Origin: Prasinococcaceae sp. CCMP 1430
Lineage: Eukaryota; Prasinodermophyta; Palmophyllophyceae; Prasinococcales; Prasinococcaceae
Length of the DNA: 58,411 nucleotides
Direction: 5' to 3'
Assembly (NCBI GenBank): GCA_013416795.1
Contig: RQSC01000011.1
Location: 257,668-316,078, forward strand
The position numbers and the translations under genes are program-made. Of the stretch, positions 20,403 through 30,039 are shown piece after piece. Position 1 is the stretch's first letter. Every line of letters starts with the position of its first letter. The notes beneath the pieces were generated by a model. The model was not told where the DNA came from and did no database searches. It saw nothing but the letters and a program-made list of their open reading frames with translations.

Positions 20403-20524
20403 TCCTCGTTTGAGGACGACGTGCTGCTGTTTGCAGACGCGCTCTCGGAGTTGCTCCTCGCAACATAGCTGCTTGGCGCGCCGCCCGCCTCGACGTCTCC
20501 ATGCGCCACTTCAGGCGCTCGCAT
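18995..20524 (-). CDS. Two-span membrane protein with GIDE-like domain, no RING
   Basis: 509 aa from the ATG at 20524. Order: acidic/Ser-rich N-terminus with a run of 14 Ser (about 43-56, encoded by AGC repeats), TM1 (93-113), an extensin-like Pro-rich linker of PPSPP/PPAPP units (128-157), TM2 (164-191), then a soluble region resembling the GIDE domain of MULAN/SP1-type proteins: GKLEPAAAHLLSALTGRKCV, WYRAS, and a later EEVLLAGETVAVWGFFERA. In MULAN this domain sits between two TMs and a C-terminal RING finger; here no C3HC4 ring follows, so ubiquitin-ligase activity is not supported. Function unknown. Confidence 0.75.
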
Positions 20525-20922
20525 CTGTCGCCTCGCGCGCTCGCCACGCGTGAATGCCCCTGGCAAGGACACGCACGCCCCTTGGCCGTGGCTCGGCGCG
20601 GCACGGCGCGGCGCAGCGCGGCGACGTAGCGCGCCGCGGCGTGGCGCGCAGCCGTCGTGCGCCCGCACGCCCTCTCCCGACACTCAGTCGCTCTCACTCG
20701 CAGCTCTCGCGATGTTCTAGGCCCGCCCCTCTGCCTCCCACCGCCCATCGCCTCCGCGCACACACCACGAGGAGTGGTCAGCACAGTGTCGACCGCCCCT
20801 CCCGTGCCGAAACGCGCATCTCGGGTGGGGGAACTCGGCAACTGTTCCGAATAAAGTTGCACGCGCGCTGCGTCTTAGTCTTCGAGAATGGAGGAGTCCA
20901 GTGACTAGCATGGAGACATAAG
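20525..20922. other. Spacer between PhyH 3' end and GIDE gene 5' end
   Basis: No gene is seen. The GC-rich part next to 20525 is the probable promoter of the GIDE-domain gene; about 20800-20920 is the probable 3' UTR of the dioxygenase gene. Confidence 0.4.
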
Positions 20923-22383
20923 TTACAACAACTCGCCACCCTCAGCGCACTCGGAGAAGAGTGAGGCCTCGCCGTAGTTCGTGGCCGCGTCGCTGAAGCG
21001 CGTGCTGTACACGATCTGCAGGATGGGCCGCTCGCGTGTGCCGCTGTTGGGTGAGCCTGCGCATGCAAGTCAGCGACAGCGCGCGGCGCGGAGACCCGCC
21101 TGCGAGCAACCACAGCGACGGCGACAGTGCGACACGAGCGCAAGCGCGCGAGCGCTCGCCAAAGCACCCTTACCACAGTGCACCGTTCGGAAATCGTACA
21201 CGATGGCCCCGCCCGCCCGAAGCGGCGCACCAGGCACGACGGTGGCCCCGCGCAGCTCTCGTGCGGACGCCGACCCCATGTGCAGGCAGCCGGCGTGGCG
21301 GTGGCTCCCAGGCCAGAAGACAGTGACGCCCTCCCCGCCAGCCTCGTACGGCGCGACGTCAACAAGGGGGACAAAGGCGCACACAGCGTACGGAGTCGCA
21401 GCCGACTCGCCACCGCCGAAGGCAAACTTGGAATGGCCGCCATCGGCGTGCCACCGTCCGGCCGGTGCCCCCGGGCGGCTCACGATGACGCTAGCGCGCC
21501 ATCTGAGCGCGCTTGCTCGCACCTCCTCCCTCCCTGCATCGCCCCCCTCCGGTTGGACACGCGGGATGCCAAGCGCGACGCGCACGGCGCCCACCCAAGG
21601 CCCATGCGCTGCGATGGCATCGATGGCGTCGCCGCCCTCGAGCGACGTGTCCAACAGCAGGTCCCACCTCCCCACGCCCCGGGAGGAGAGCTCAGCGTAG
21701 TGGTGCGTACCGGCGCCGAGGTCAACTTTGGTGCTGCCACCTACCGCTGCCGCCCGCTTGCGGAGCGCGTCCTCGGCCGCCGCGCAACGCGAGCGCGCAC
21801 TTGCCGCCGCAGCTGCCACCTGTGAGGCGTCGAGCGCGTCGGGGAGGGCGAACACGCCCAACGTGGCGAGCAATCGTGCGCCCTCGCGCTCGCCCGCAAC
21901 AGTCGCGAGCTCAGCGGTGCGCAGTGAGATGCCTTCCAACAGCGGCGCACCGCCCTGCACGCGCGGGCGCGCCAGCGGCAGCACCGCACACTCGCGCTGC
22001 ACGAGCGACGCTCGCGCTCGCGCATGCAGCGGCAGCGCAGCCAGCGACGCCGCGGCGCTCTCCGCGGTGCGTTGGGCGGCCACGGCGAGGGAGGCGTGTT
22101 CCTCGAGCGGTAGCGAGAACGACACATGCGCGAGGATCTCATGCCAGCTGCGGCATTCACCAGGCGAGTCCGTCTGCGCCGTATGCCAAGTGCTCGCTGC
22201 GCACGTGGGTGCGAGCGCCGCCTGCATCTCCCCTGTGAGCTCCTCCACGAAGCCGCAGCCGTCGGCGCCGTCGGCCGCGCGGCCATGCCACTCACCGCCC
22301 GCGGCGCCCGCAGGCGGACCTGCGGCGCATAGTGCGTCAAGAGCACGCGACGCGCACGCGCACGCGCACGTGCATGCGCCCAT
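20923..22383 (-). CDS. Phytanoyl-CoA dioxygenase (PhyH)-like Fe(II)/2OG oxygenase
   Basis: Two exons, 22383-21174 and 21056-20923; 117-nt intron with GTAAGG donor and GCAG acceptor, phase 1; 447 aa. Metal-ligand motif HxD is seen in RWHADGGH; FWPGSHRHAGCLHMG and GGAIVYDFRTVHCG supply the distal His, and the splice restores HCGSPNSGTRERPIL, where Arg would bind 2-oxoglutarate, followed by IVYSTRFSD as in the family. The N-terminal ~230 residues are helical and not assigned. Substrate is unknown: PhyH relatives hydroxylate fatty acyl-CoA, halogenated compounds or small metabolites. The start could instead be the ATG at 22227. The gene is divergent from the Nudix gene, with almost no spacer. Confidence 0.8.
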
Positions 22384-22413
22384 CCCTGGGACAGCGTTCG
22401 CGCCCACCGAGCA

Positions 22414-23289
22414 GTGGCAACGCAAGGCAAGCGAGACGACGCCGCCGGCACGCGAGCGGCCAGCGGCGCGGCGCGCGCGCGAGCGCTCGCCCCGCCCACC
22501 GTGTCGCGCGTGGCCCGGCGAGCGCCGCGCCTCCCGGCGCGTCGCGCGCCCCCTGCTTCCGCGAGTGCAGCCGCCGGTGCCGCCAGCGCCGCAGGAACGA
22601 CAGAGCAGCTAGCACATGGCCTTGAGCTGCTGCGCGGCGAGACGGCCGCCGCGCGCGCGGCGGCCGTCGACTGGGGCAGCGTGGAGCCACTCAAGGCTGA
22701 TTCTGCCTTCATTAAGCCACAGCGCCTGTCGTTCGAGCAGGACGGCAGCGACCGCAGGTGGGACATGGTTGCGTCCATGCCATCCGTCGCAGTGTTGCTC
22801 TACCATCATGAGCTCGACGCCGTCATACTCGTCCGCCAGTTCAGAGCACCTGTGCACGCTGCTAACGTTGCCGAGGCTGCACGCGCCGGCGCACCTGCGC
22901 CGCCAGTGGAGGGCGCGCTCACTTACGAGCTCGTCGCAGGGCTGCTCGACAAGGACGCGTCGCCCGAGCGCACGGCAATCGAGGAGGTCGCTGAAGAGGC
23001 TGGCTACCGTGTCGAATCTCTGCACCGCGTGGTCTCATACGCAGAGGCGATCGGCATCTCCGGCCCCAGCCAGACCCTTTTCTTCGGAGAGATTTTCAGC
23101 GAGGCGCAGCGCATCGATGGTGCCGGCGGCGGGCTCGCGGAGGACGGCGAGGCTATCGACGTGCTCACACTGCCCGCCAAGTTTGCATTGGATTTCGCGC
23201 TCGACGACAACTACGCGAAGAGCGCGGGGCTGATGTTCGGCCTGGCGGCGTTGCCCCACCTGCTGGAACGCTACGGCGAGCGCCGCTGA
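22414..23289 (+). CDS. NUDT14-like Nudix hydrolase (nucleotide-sugar diphosphatase)
   Basis: Strong collinear match in pattern to NUDT14 (UDP/ADP-sugar pyrophosphatase): SVAVLLYHHELDAVILVRQF, LTYELVAGLLDKD, Nudix-box core ASPERTAIEEVAEEAGYRV, then YAEAIGISGPSQTLFFGEIF and GGGLAEDGEAIDVLTLP. The REUXEE core reads EEVAEE (Arg replaced by Glu, as in some family members). Residues preceding VEPLKADSAFIKP form a long Ala/Arg leader suggesting organelle import. There is no ATG in this frame before 22765; the feature begins at the open-frame GTG at 22414 and the real start, possibly on a small upstream exon, is unresolved. It converges on the TBC gene (80 bp). Confidence 0.8.
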   Translation: MATQGKRDDAAGTRAASGAARARALAPPTVSRVARRAPRLPARRAPPASASAAAGAASAAGTTEQLAHGLELLRGETAAARAAAVDWGSVEPLKADSAFIKPQRLSFEQDGSDRRWDMVASMPSVAVLLYHHELDAVILVRQFRAPVHAANVAEAARAGAPAPPVEGALTYELVAGLLDKDASPERTAIEEVAEEAGYRVESLHRVVSYAEAIGISGPSQTLFFGEIFSEAQRIDGAGGGLAEDGEAIDVLTLPAKFALDFALDDNYAKSAGLMFGLAALPHLLERYGERR

Positions 23290-23368
23290 GGCAGGCGGTT
23301 GCGCGCGCGCGCAATCTGTGTACCAACCCGTGTGATCTACTTAGCCGCTGTCCGTGCCGAAACCCTCG

Positions 23369-25109
23369 CTAGCTTGAGAGCGAGATGGGATGCGACTCGA
23401 GGGCAGCATAGGCGCCTCCCTCGACAGGCGCCCCCCCGTCCACGTGCCTGGCGGTGGCACGGGCACTCCGTAGCCCCTGCTCACCCAGGGCGCGCTCGAT
23501 CAAAGGCGTGTGCCGATGCGCGAGCATGCGCACCGCGTGCCCGAGGTCCTACGAGGTCGCGTGCTGTCATGTCAGCGCGGGCGTGGGCACGTGTGGCTGC
23601 GCGCGCGCGCATGGCGAACCGCGCACGTGTTGCCGCACATCGCGAGCGCCCAAGCCGTGCGCACGGGGTGACACGCACCCATGGGTCCTCAGTGGCGGCA
23701 GTCTTGTTGAGCATGTGCTCGAGCATCTTGTTGGACGAGCACCCGCAGCGCAGCAGCGCGGTGCGCTGCGAGCACAGCAGCGCCCCGGCCAGCAGCGCGG
23801 CACCGCCCCAGCGGCCGTCGCGGTTCAGCTGCGGCGGCGATGCTGACCACAGCGCTTCCCACACGGGGAGGCAGTCCTCAACTGAGAGCTCCCTGGCACG
23901 CGCGCGTGAGAGAGTGTGCGGTCGTCGCGGGCCGGCACGTCAGTACGCTTCCGACGAGTGGACGAGCTGGCCGCCGCGCTCGTGAGCGTTCGATGCAGCG
24001 CTCTCGTCGCGCGCAGCACCTACGCACCTCCTGAGCATGACGAGCAGCGGCCGCAGCGCGAGCGTGCGCATGTCCACCTGCGCGGCGTCGAGCGCGGCTG
24101 CGAGCTCGGTATCATTCGCGCGTACCAGCGCATCCACGGCGCGCGCGTGCGCGTCTATGTGCGCGTAGCACTCCTCGAAGACGCCGGCCTGCCCACGCAT
24201 GAGCGCCTCGAAGCACGCGTGCGCGAGCGCCTCTGCGCGTGTGCACGGCGCCTCGGCCGCTCGCGCGATGTCCTCCAGATCGACGCCACCACCGCCCCCG
24301 CGCTCGAGCTCTTCGAGGCCGGCAGGCAGCGGGCCAGCCAGCGCAGCCATGGCTGCGCTGGCCGGGGGCGCGCCACGGCCGCCGCCGCCGTCGGCTTTGC
24401 TGGTCTCCATAAACACCAGCAAGAAGGGCGAGAGTAAGTCACCCATGCCCTGGTAGAAGCCTACGCTCTCCTCGTGCGTGCAGTGCGCCAGCAGCACGCG
24501 ATTGAGAGCCGCGCGCCCGGCGCCACCGGAGGCCAAGAGCGCGAGGTGCGGGTCGGTGCGTGGAGCGTCGACTGCGAGCTGCCTGAGCGACTCACACGCG
24601 CGCGGCTCGCGTGCGCGGAGCGCGGCTGCGGCAGCTCGTAGGCGCGCGTCGAGAACCGCGGCAGCGTGTTCGGCCACGGCGCGCTCGTGCTCTGCGTCGT
24701 GCCCGGCGCCGTGCGGATGAGGCTCGTAGACGCCCAGGAGATACGGCCATGCCAGCGCGCGAGCGGCAGGCGCGACACCTGCGCCCGAGCCTGCCACCAG
24801 CGCGCGCACTCCAGCGACGCCGCGCGACGCCAGTGCTGCGCGCACCTCGCGCGTGAGGGCAGGCAGCCCGCCATCGCCACCATACCGTCGTTGTCGCGGC
24901 CGCTGCTTGCGGCGCGCGGCAGTGGAGCGCTGGCTCCAGCCATCCAGATCGGCTGCGTGCTGCTGCTGCTGGGGGCCCGGGGCATGCGACCGCGCGCCCC
25001 CGTGCCCATCCTCGGGCGGCGCGCGGGCGTAGCGCTCCGGCTCGGTGCCCACAGCCGATGGCGATCCGCCATTGCGGCGCTTGGCGGCGCATGCCAGGCA
25101 GCTGACCAT
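23369..25109 (-). CDS. TBC-domain Rab GTPase-activating protein
   Basis: Three exons: 25109-24020, 23881-23679 and 23548-23369; 490 aa. The second intron (GTGCGT...GTAG, 130 nt) is clear; the first donor (GTGCTG at 24019) was chosen for phase. TBC landmarks: ARALAWPYLLGVY, the Arg-finger region VDAPRTDP, the Gln-finger motif YQGMGDLLSPFLLVF, CYAHIDAH, LALRPLLVMLRR, then exon 2 LPVWEALWSA and exon 3 DLGHAVRMLAHRH. It resembles TBC1D15/GYP7-type proteins that switch off Rab7-like GTPases, with a Gly/Pro/Asp insertion between the finger motif and the C-terminal half. The N-terminus MVSCLAC could be acylated. A 39-G run lies 89 bp upstream of the ATG. Confidence 0.85.
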
Positions 25110-25197
25110 CTCGCCCGCCTGCAGGAGCTCTCCGGCGCGGCGGCGCAAGCGCGCTCTGCGCAGCGCACGGCGCTCGCCGCGCTGCGTGGGGGGCGCA

Positions 25198-25236
<39 letters not shown>

Positions 25237-25587
25237 CTCTTGCGCCCACCCGCTCCCGCGCTCCCGCGCGCGTGTGGTGCCCCTGCCCTGGCCGCTCGGC
25301 CCCAGCCCTTCAACCTCCCTGGCGCAGCGCCGCCTCTCACGATCTCCTCCCCCGCCATCCCCCGGGGGCGTGGCCGCGTTCGTAATTCCCCCATCACGCT
25401 CGCTCCCTCTCGCTCGCGTTCGCATGCGCGCGAACGCGCGCCGCGGCGCCGCGTGTTCCCCGAGCCGGAGCGCCGGGGCCTGCGCGCAGTGCCTTGGCCT
25501 GCAGCGCGCGGCTCTTTCTGATTCGCCTTCGTCCTCGCGAGAAGCGAAAGCGAAAGCTGCAGCGCACTCGTCATTATCGCGCGGGTT
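25110..25587. other. Spacer TTLL 3' end / TBC 5' end with 39-nt poly(G)
   Basis: No gene. It contains an uninterrupted run of 39 G (25198-25236 on +; C on the TBC coding strand) and CT/CGCT-rich DNA around 25390-25440 before the 3' end of the TTLL gene. Confidence 0.5.
25198..25236. repeat. Poly(G) homopolymer, 39 nt
   Basis: Longest homopolymer of the window, 89 bp upstream of the TBC-gene ATG. Its exact length may be affected by sequencing error. Confidence 0.7.
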
Positions 25588-27176
25588 TTACATGCGTTTG
25601 TATGGTACATCATCTCTCGCGTGCCGATGGGAGCGAGAGGCCCCGGCGCCTCCCGAGAGCATCGCCCAAAGCTCCGCATCGGCGCTCGCACCCCTGCTGA
25701 CTTTTCTGTGCAGCCCCGCGAGGTCGGCGTGCTCGTCGTAGAGCAGCTCGTAGCAACCGATGCGGGTCGGCGGATCTGCCGGCACGCCACCTGCCGACGC
25801 CCCAACGCCCACGGCGCCCACGGAGGGGCGCATGAAGTCTGCGCAGCCTTCGCCGTTGTTGCTCGCATCCCTGCTCGCGGCCACTACCCTGAGCGTGTCG
25901 TCGATGACCTGCGCTTTGAGCACCCTGTCTGCGTCCGTGGTTGCGCTCAGGCTGGGCGATGCGTTCACCTCGATGAGCCAAGGCTTGAGGGCAGCGTCGA
26001 CGATGATGTCGTACCCGTAGAGCCTGTCGAAATGCGGCGAGCGCGCGCGGAGTCGTTCGTCAGTACCGGCGTTCAACGCGCCCGCGCGAGCACCAGCCGT
26101 GCCGCGCCAACCCCTGCCGCCCGAGGCCAGCGCGCGGGGGCGCGGGCGCGCACGCACTCGAAACAATGCCTGTCGTTGACGACTACTCCCTGCACGGCGC
26201 GCAGCGAGTGCACGACGATCATCTTCATGGCGTGCCGCAGCTTCTCAACCGCCTCTCGCCCGCGCGTGCCCTCGATGTAGAGGAGCATGTCCGCCATGCT
26301 CCACTTGTTGCCGTGCGACTCGTTGTAGTCTTCTGCATTCTTCTGTATGGACACGTTGGTGAGGTGCATGTACTGGTTGCCGAGCTCCGACGGATCGCTC
26401 GAGTACTTGACGTTGGTGAAGCGCGCGAAGCCCTCGTCGCACCACCACACCCGCAGCGGTCGGTACGACGTCACGCACACGTAGATGCGCATGTCGAACT
26501 TCTTGCCTCCCACCAGCAGCGGTTTGTCGATGTAGCGGCTGCACACGTACGCGTCGCGCCCGCTCAGGTGCGACGTGTACGCGCTGCCTCGGCTGGTGTC
26601 GATCCCCATCTGCGCCGCCCAGCGCTTCACCTGCGTCATGCGGTTGATGAGGAATATGCCCACGCCGCGAGCGCGCGCAGTCGGCTTCATGATCCACGTC
26701 GTGCTGGGGTTGCGACGGAACTCCTCGGCGAACAAGGAGAAGTCAGCAGGCAACACGTACGTCACCGGGATGAAGTCGAGCTCGTCGCGCTCGGTCTCGA
26801 GCATGAGCGCGGCGGCGCTGGCGCCGGCGCCGGATCCGCCCACCTCGCTCTTCTCCAGCGACTTGGCATAGCGCTTGACGTTCTTCACGAGCAGGTCCTT
26901 CCTCGTGAGCTCGTAGTGGTTGGGAAAGTGGTTGATGATCTGGGTGTCGGAGAGCCTGAAGCCCGTTTCGGGATTGAATATGGCCTTGGCGGAACCCACC
27001 GAGGCCCAGTACACGTTCCAGTCGCCGCCCGGGTTGTACGCCTCGCGGGGCGCGCCCGGGTCGTCGTCGTCCGCGCCTCCGCCGTGCGGGAGGCGGCAGC
27101 GCACCCATCCCCTCCGCTCGAACGCGTGCATGATCACGAACTTGTCGAAGTCCGTCCTGAACTTGACGACGACCAT
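25588..27176 (-). CDS. Tubulin polyglutamylase, TTLL1/TTLL9 type
   Basis: Two exons, 27176-26158 and 26023-25588, joined over a 134-nt GTGCGT intron that restores HCFELYGYDIIVD; 484 aa. It is collinear with TTLL1/TTLL9: start VKFRTDFDKFVIMHAFERRG, DWNVYWASV, QIINHFPNHYELTRKDLL, nucleotide-binding TWIMKPTARARGVGIFLI, KKFDMRIYV, YMHLTNVSIQK, HGNKWS and catalytic LIEVNASPSL. These ATP-grasp ligases add glutamate chains to tubulin of axonemes and basal bodies, which indicates a flagellated cell. The ATG at 27176 coincides with the family N-terminus. A Gly/Asp insertion follows GWVRCRLPHGGG. An assembly gap starts 40 bp upstream. Confidence 0.9.
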
Positions 27177-27215
27177 CGCGGCGCGCGCCCGCGCGGCGGC
27201 GGCGGCCGCCGCCGC

Positions 27216-28100
27216 NNNNNNNNNNNNNNNNNNNNNNNNNNNNNNNNNNNNNNNNNNNNNNNNNNNNNNNNNNNNNNNNNNNNNNNNNNNNNNNNNNNNN
27301 NNNNNNNNNNNNNNNNNNNNNNNNNNNNNNNNNNNNNNNNNNNNNNNNNNNNNNNNNNNNNNNNNNNNNNNNNNNNNNNNNNNNNNNNNNNNNNNNNNNN
27401 NNNNNNNNNNNNNNNNNNNNNNNNNNNNNNNNNNNNNNNNNNNNNNNNNNNNNNNNNNNNNNNNNNNNNNNNNNNNNNNNNNNNNNNNNNNNNNNNNNNN
27501 NNNNNNNNNNNNNNNNNNNNNNNNNNNNNNNNNNNNNNNNNNNNNNNNNNNNNNNNNNNNNNNNNNNNNNNNNNNNNNNNNNNNNNNNNNNNNNNNNNNN
27601 NNNNNNNNNNNNNNNNNNNNNNNNNNNNNNNNNNNNNNNNNNNNNNNNNNNNNNNNNNNNNNNNNNNNNNNNNNNNNNNNNNNNNNNNNNNNNNNNNNNN
27701 NNNNNNNNNNNNNNNNNNNNNNNNNNNNNNNNNNNNNNNNNNNNNNNNNNNNNNNNNNNNNNNNNNNNNNNNNNNNNNNNNNNNNNNNNNNNNNNNNNNN
27801 NNNNNNNNNNNNNNNNNNNNNNNNNNNNNNNNNNNNNNNNNNNNNNNNNNNNNNNNNNNNNNNNNNNNNNNNNNNNNNNNNNNNNNNNNNNNNNNNNNNN
27901 NNNNNNNNNNNNNNNNNNNNNNNNNNNNNNNNNNNNNNNNNNNNNNNNNNNNNNNNNNNNNNNNNNNNNNNNNNNNNNNNNNNNNNNNNNNNNNNNNNNN
28001 NNNNNNNNNNNNNNNNNNNNNNNNNNNNNNNNNNNNNNNNNNNNNNNNNNNNNNNNNNNNNNNNNNNNNNNNNNNNNNNNNNNNNNNNNNNNNNNNNNNN
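27216..28100. other. Assembly gap (885 N) in a divergent promoter region
   Basis: Run of N flanked on the left by a GGC/GCC repeat. It lies between the starts of the TTLL gene (-) and the delta-6-type desaturase gene (+); long 'ORFs' spanning it are artefacts. Confidence 0.99.
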
Positions 28101-28231
28101 CTTGGTGCACCACACACGCACGCCACCGCGCGCGCGCGCAGGCGAGGCACGCGCAAGCCGCGGGAGCGGCAGCAGGCGCGGCAGGCGAGGGCGCCCCGCG
28201 CGGTCCGAGGGAGCTCTTGCAGGCGTTCGCC

Positions 28232-29852
28232 ATGGGAAAGGGCGGTCAGAAGGGCCTGTCGCCCCCCCCCGTGCTCGTCACGGGCAAGGCGCCGTCCGCG
28301 GTGCTCAGCCGCGCGGCCACCGGCGGTGCGCCCGTCAAGGCCGCCGACGTCTCCAAGCACGCGACGGAAGATGACTGCTGGATCGTCATCAAGGGAAAGG
28401 TGTACGACGTGTCGGGGTGGAAGGAGCACCCCGGCGGCAAGGTGCGTCTCCGCGCTGTCGCGACCCGGCGCGCGGGGCGCCGAGCGCGGAGGCGTGCGCC
28501 GGGCGCATGGGCACCGATCGCGGCTTGCGCCGCCGCGAGCCAGGCCGGGGCGCGTGTTGACCCCCCCACCCCAACCCCTCCCCTTCCAACCCCTCCCCAC
28601 CCTCCCCGCCCGTCAACCCGCCATGCCCAACGCGCACCCGCCACACCCCGCCTCTTTCCCTCCTCAGGCCGTGTTCTCGCACGCAGGCCGCGATGCGACC
28701 GATGCCTTCACCATCTGGCACCCGGGGAGCGCGTGGAAGGACCTGGAGCGCTTCTACGTGGGCGAGCTCGACGGCCCCGCGCTCGAGGCGGACGCGTCCG
28801 AGGCCGATCAGGCGCTGCTCAAGGATTTCCGCGCGCTCCGCGCGCAGTTCAAGAGGGAGGGGCTCTTCAAGTCGAACAAGCTCTTCTACGCGTGGAAGGT
28901 GCTGAGCACGTTCGCGCTGTGCGTCGCCGCGGCCGCGCCGGCCGCCATGTACGGGCGCGACATGTCGTGGGCCGCGTACGCGCTCTCCATGTGCACCATG
29001 GGCGTCTTCTTTCAGCAGAGCGGCTGGCTCGCGCACGACTTCTTGCACGGGCAGGTCTTTGAGAGCCGCGACCTGAACGAGGCGTTCGGCTACGTCATCG
29101 GCAACGTCTGGCAGGGCTTCAGCGTGGCGTGGTGGAAGAACAAGCACAACTACCACCACGCCGCATGCAACGAGATCGAGCAGGACGGCACCGCTTGCGA
29201 CCCCGACATCGACACCATCCCGCTCTTGGCCTGGGACGAGAGGATGCTTTCGCAGCTCGACAACGAGTCCGCGCTGCAGAAGTGGGTCATCAAGAACCAG
29301 GCCGCCCTCTTCTTTCCCATGCTGAGCTTCGCCAAGTTCACGTGGAACCTCTCCTCGTGGGCGGACGTGCACCTGGCCAAGGAGCGCTCGTCGGCGCACT
29401 ACGCGGTGGAGGTGGCCGCGCTGGCCGCTCACTACTTGTGGACTGCCGCGCTGTGCGTCTACTCCTTCGGCGTCTCGCCCGCCGCGCTTGGCTACTGGAT
29501 TGGGGCCAACGTGGTGGGCGGTTCGCTGGTGGCGTTCGTGTTCGTGCAGAGCCACAACGGCAAGGAGGTGCACGCGTACGCGGACGTGAGCAAGAACTGG
29601 ATCCGCATGCAGGTTGAGACTACGCGCAACCAGTTCGCGACGCCCTTCAACGACTGGTTCAGCGGCGCCCTCAACATGCAGATCGAGCACCACCTCTTCC
29701 CGACGATGCCCAGGCACAGCCTGGGCAAGACGCGTGGCCGCGTGCGCGAGCTGTGCAAGAAGCACGACTTGCTGTACGAGGAGCACGGCTGGGTCGAGTG
29801 CACGCGCAGGGTGCTCTCGCACCTCGACCACATTTCCAGGAAGCTTGACTGA
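28232..29852 (+). CDS. Delta-6-type front-end fatty acid desaturase
   Basis: Two exons, 28232-28441 and 28668-29852, with a 226-nt pyrimidine-rich intron (GTGCGT...CTCAG, phase 0) placed exactly after the heme motif; 464 aa. The N-terminus begins MGKGG, then cytochrome b5 with HPGG (66-69) and second heme His in DATDAFTIWH, then HDFLH (193-197), HNYHH (230-234) and QIEHH (408-412). QQSGWLAHDFLHGQVF and VAWWKNKHNYHH are strongly typical of delta-6/delta-5 acyl desaturases of algae that make EPA/DHA; I favour delta-6 but substrate must be tested. Unlike the desaturase at 983, it has no transit-peptide-like leader, so ER localisation is expected. Confidence 0.92.
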
Positions 29853-30039
29853 GCGGAAGTCGATCTGCGGGCTAGAGTCCGCAAATGGGCGAGCTTTGGG
29901 GGACGGTTTGGGGTTGGCGGGGTTCGAGAATCGATAGCAGGCCCCTTCGCACGCGCCGGGGCGGCCGCGGCACCATTACACGCCGCGACTGCAGCGCTCG
30001 GGGATGGCTTGAATAATTACACGTTTATTTGTTAGCGCC

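Noticed and set aside
26166-29852. 1,228-aa plus-strand frame spanning the N gap
   Set aside because: It passes through 885 Ns and is antisense to TTLL; only its right end is the real delta-6 desaturase exon.
29910-29960. GGTTCGA-like T-arm suggesting a tRNA
   Set aside because: No matching acceptor, D or anticodon stems could be drawn around it.
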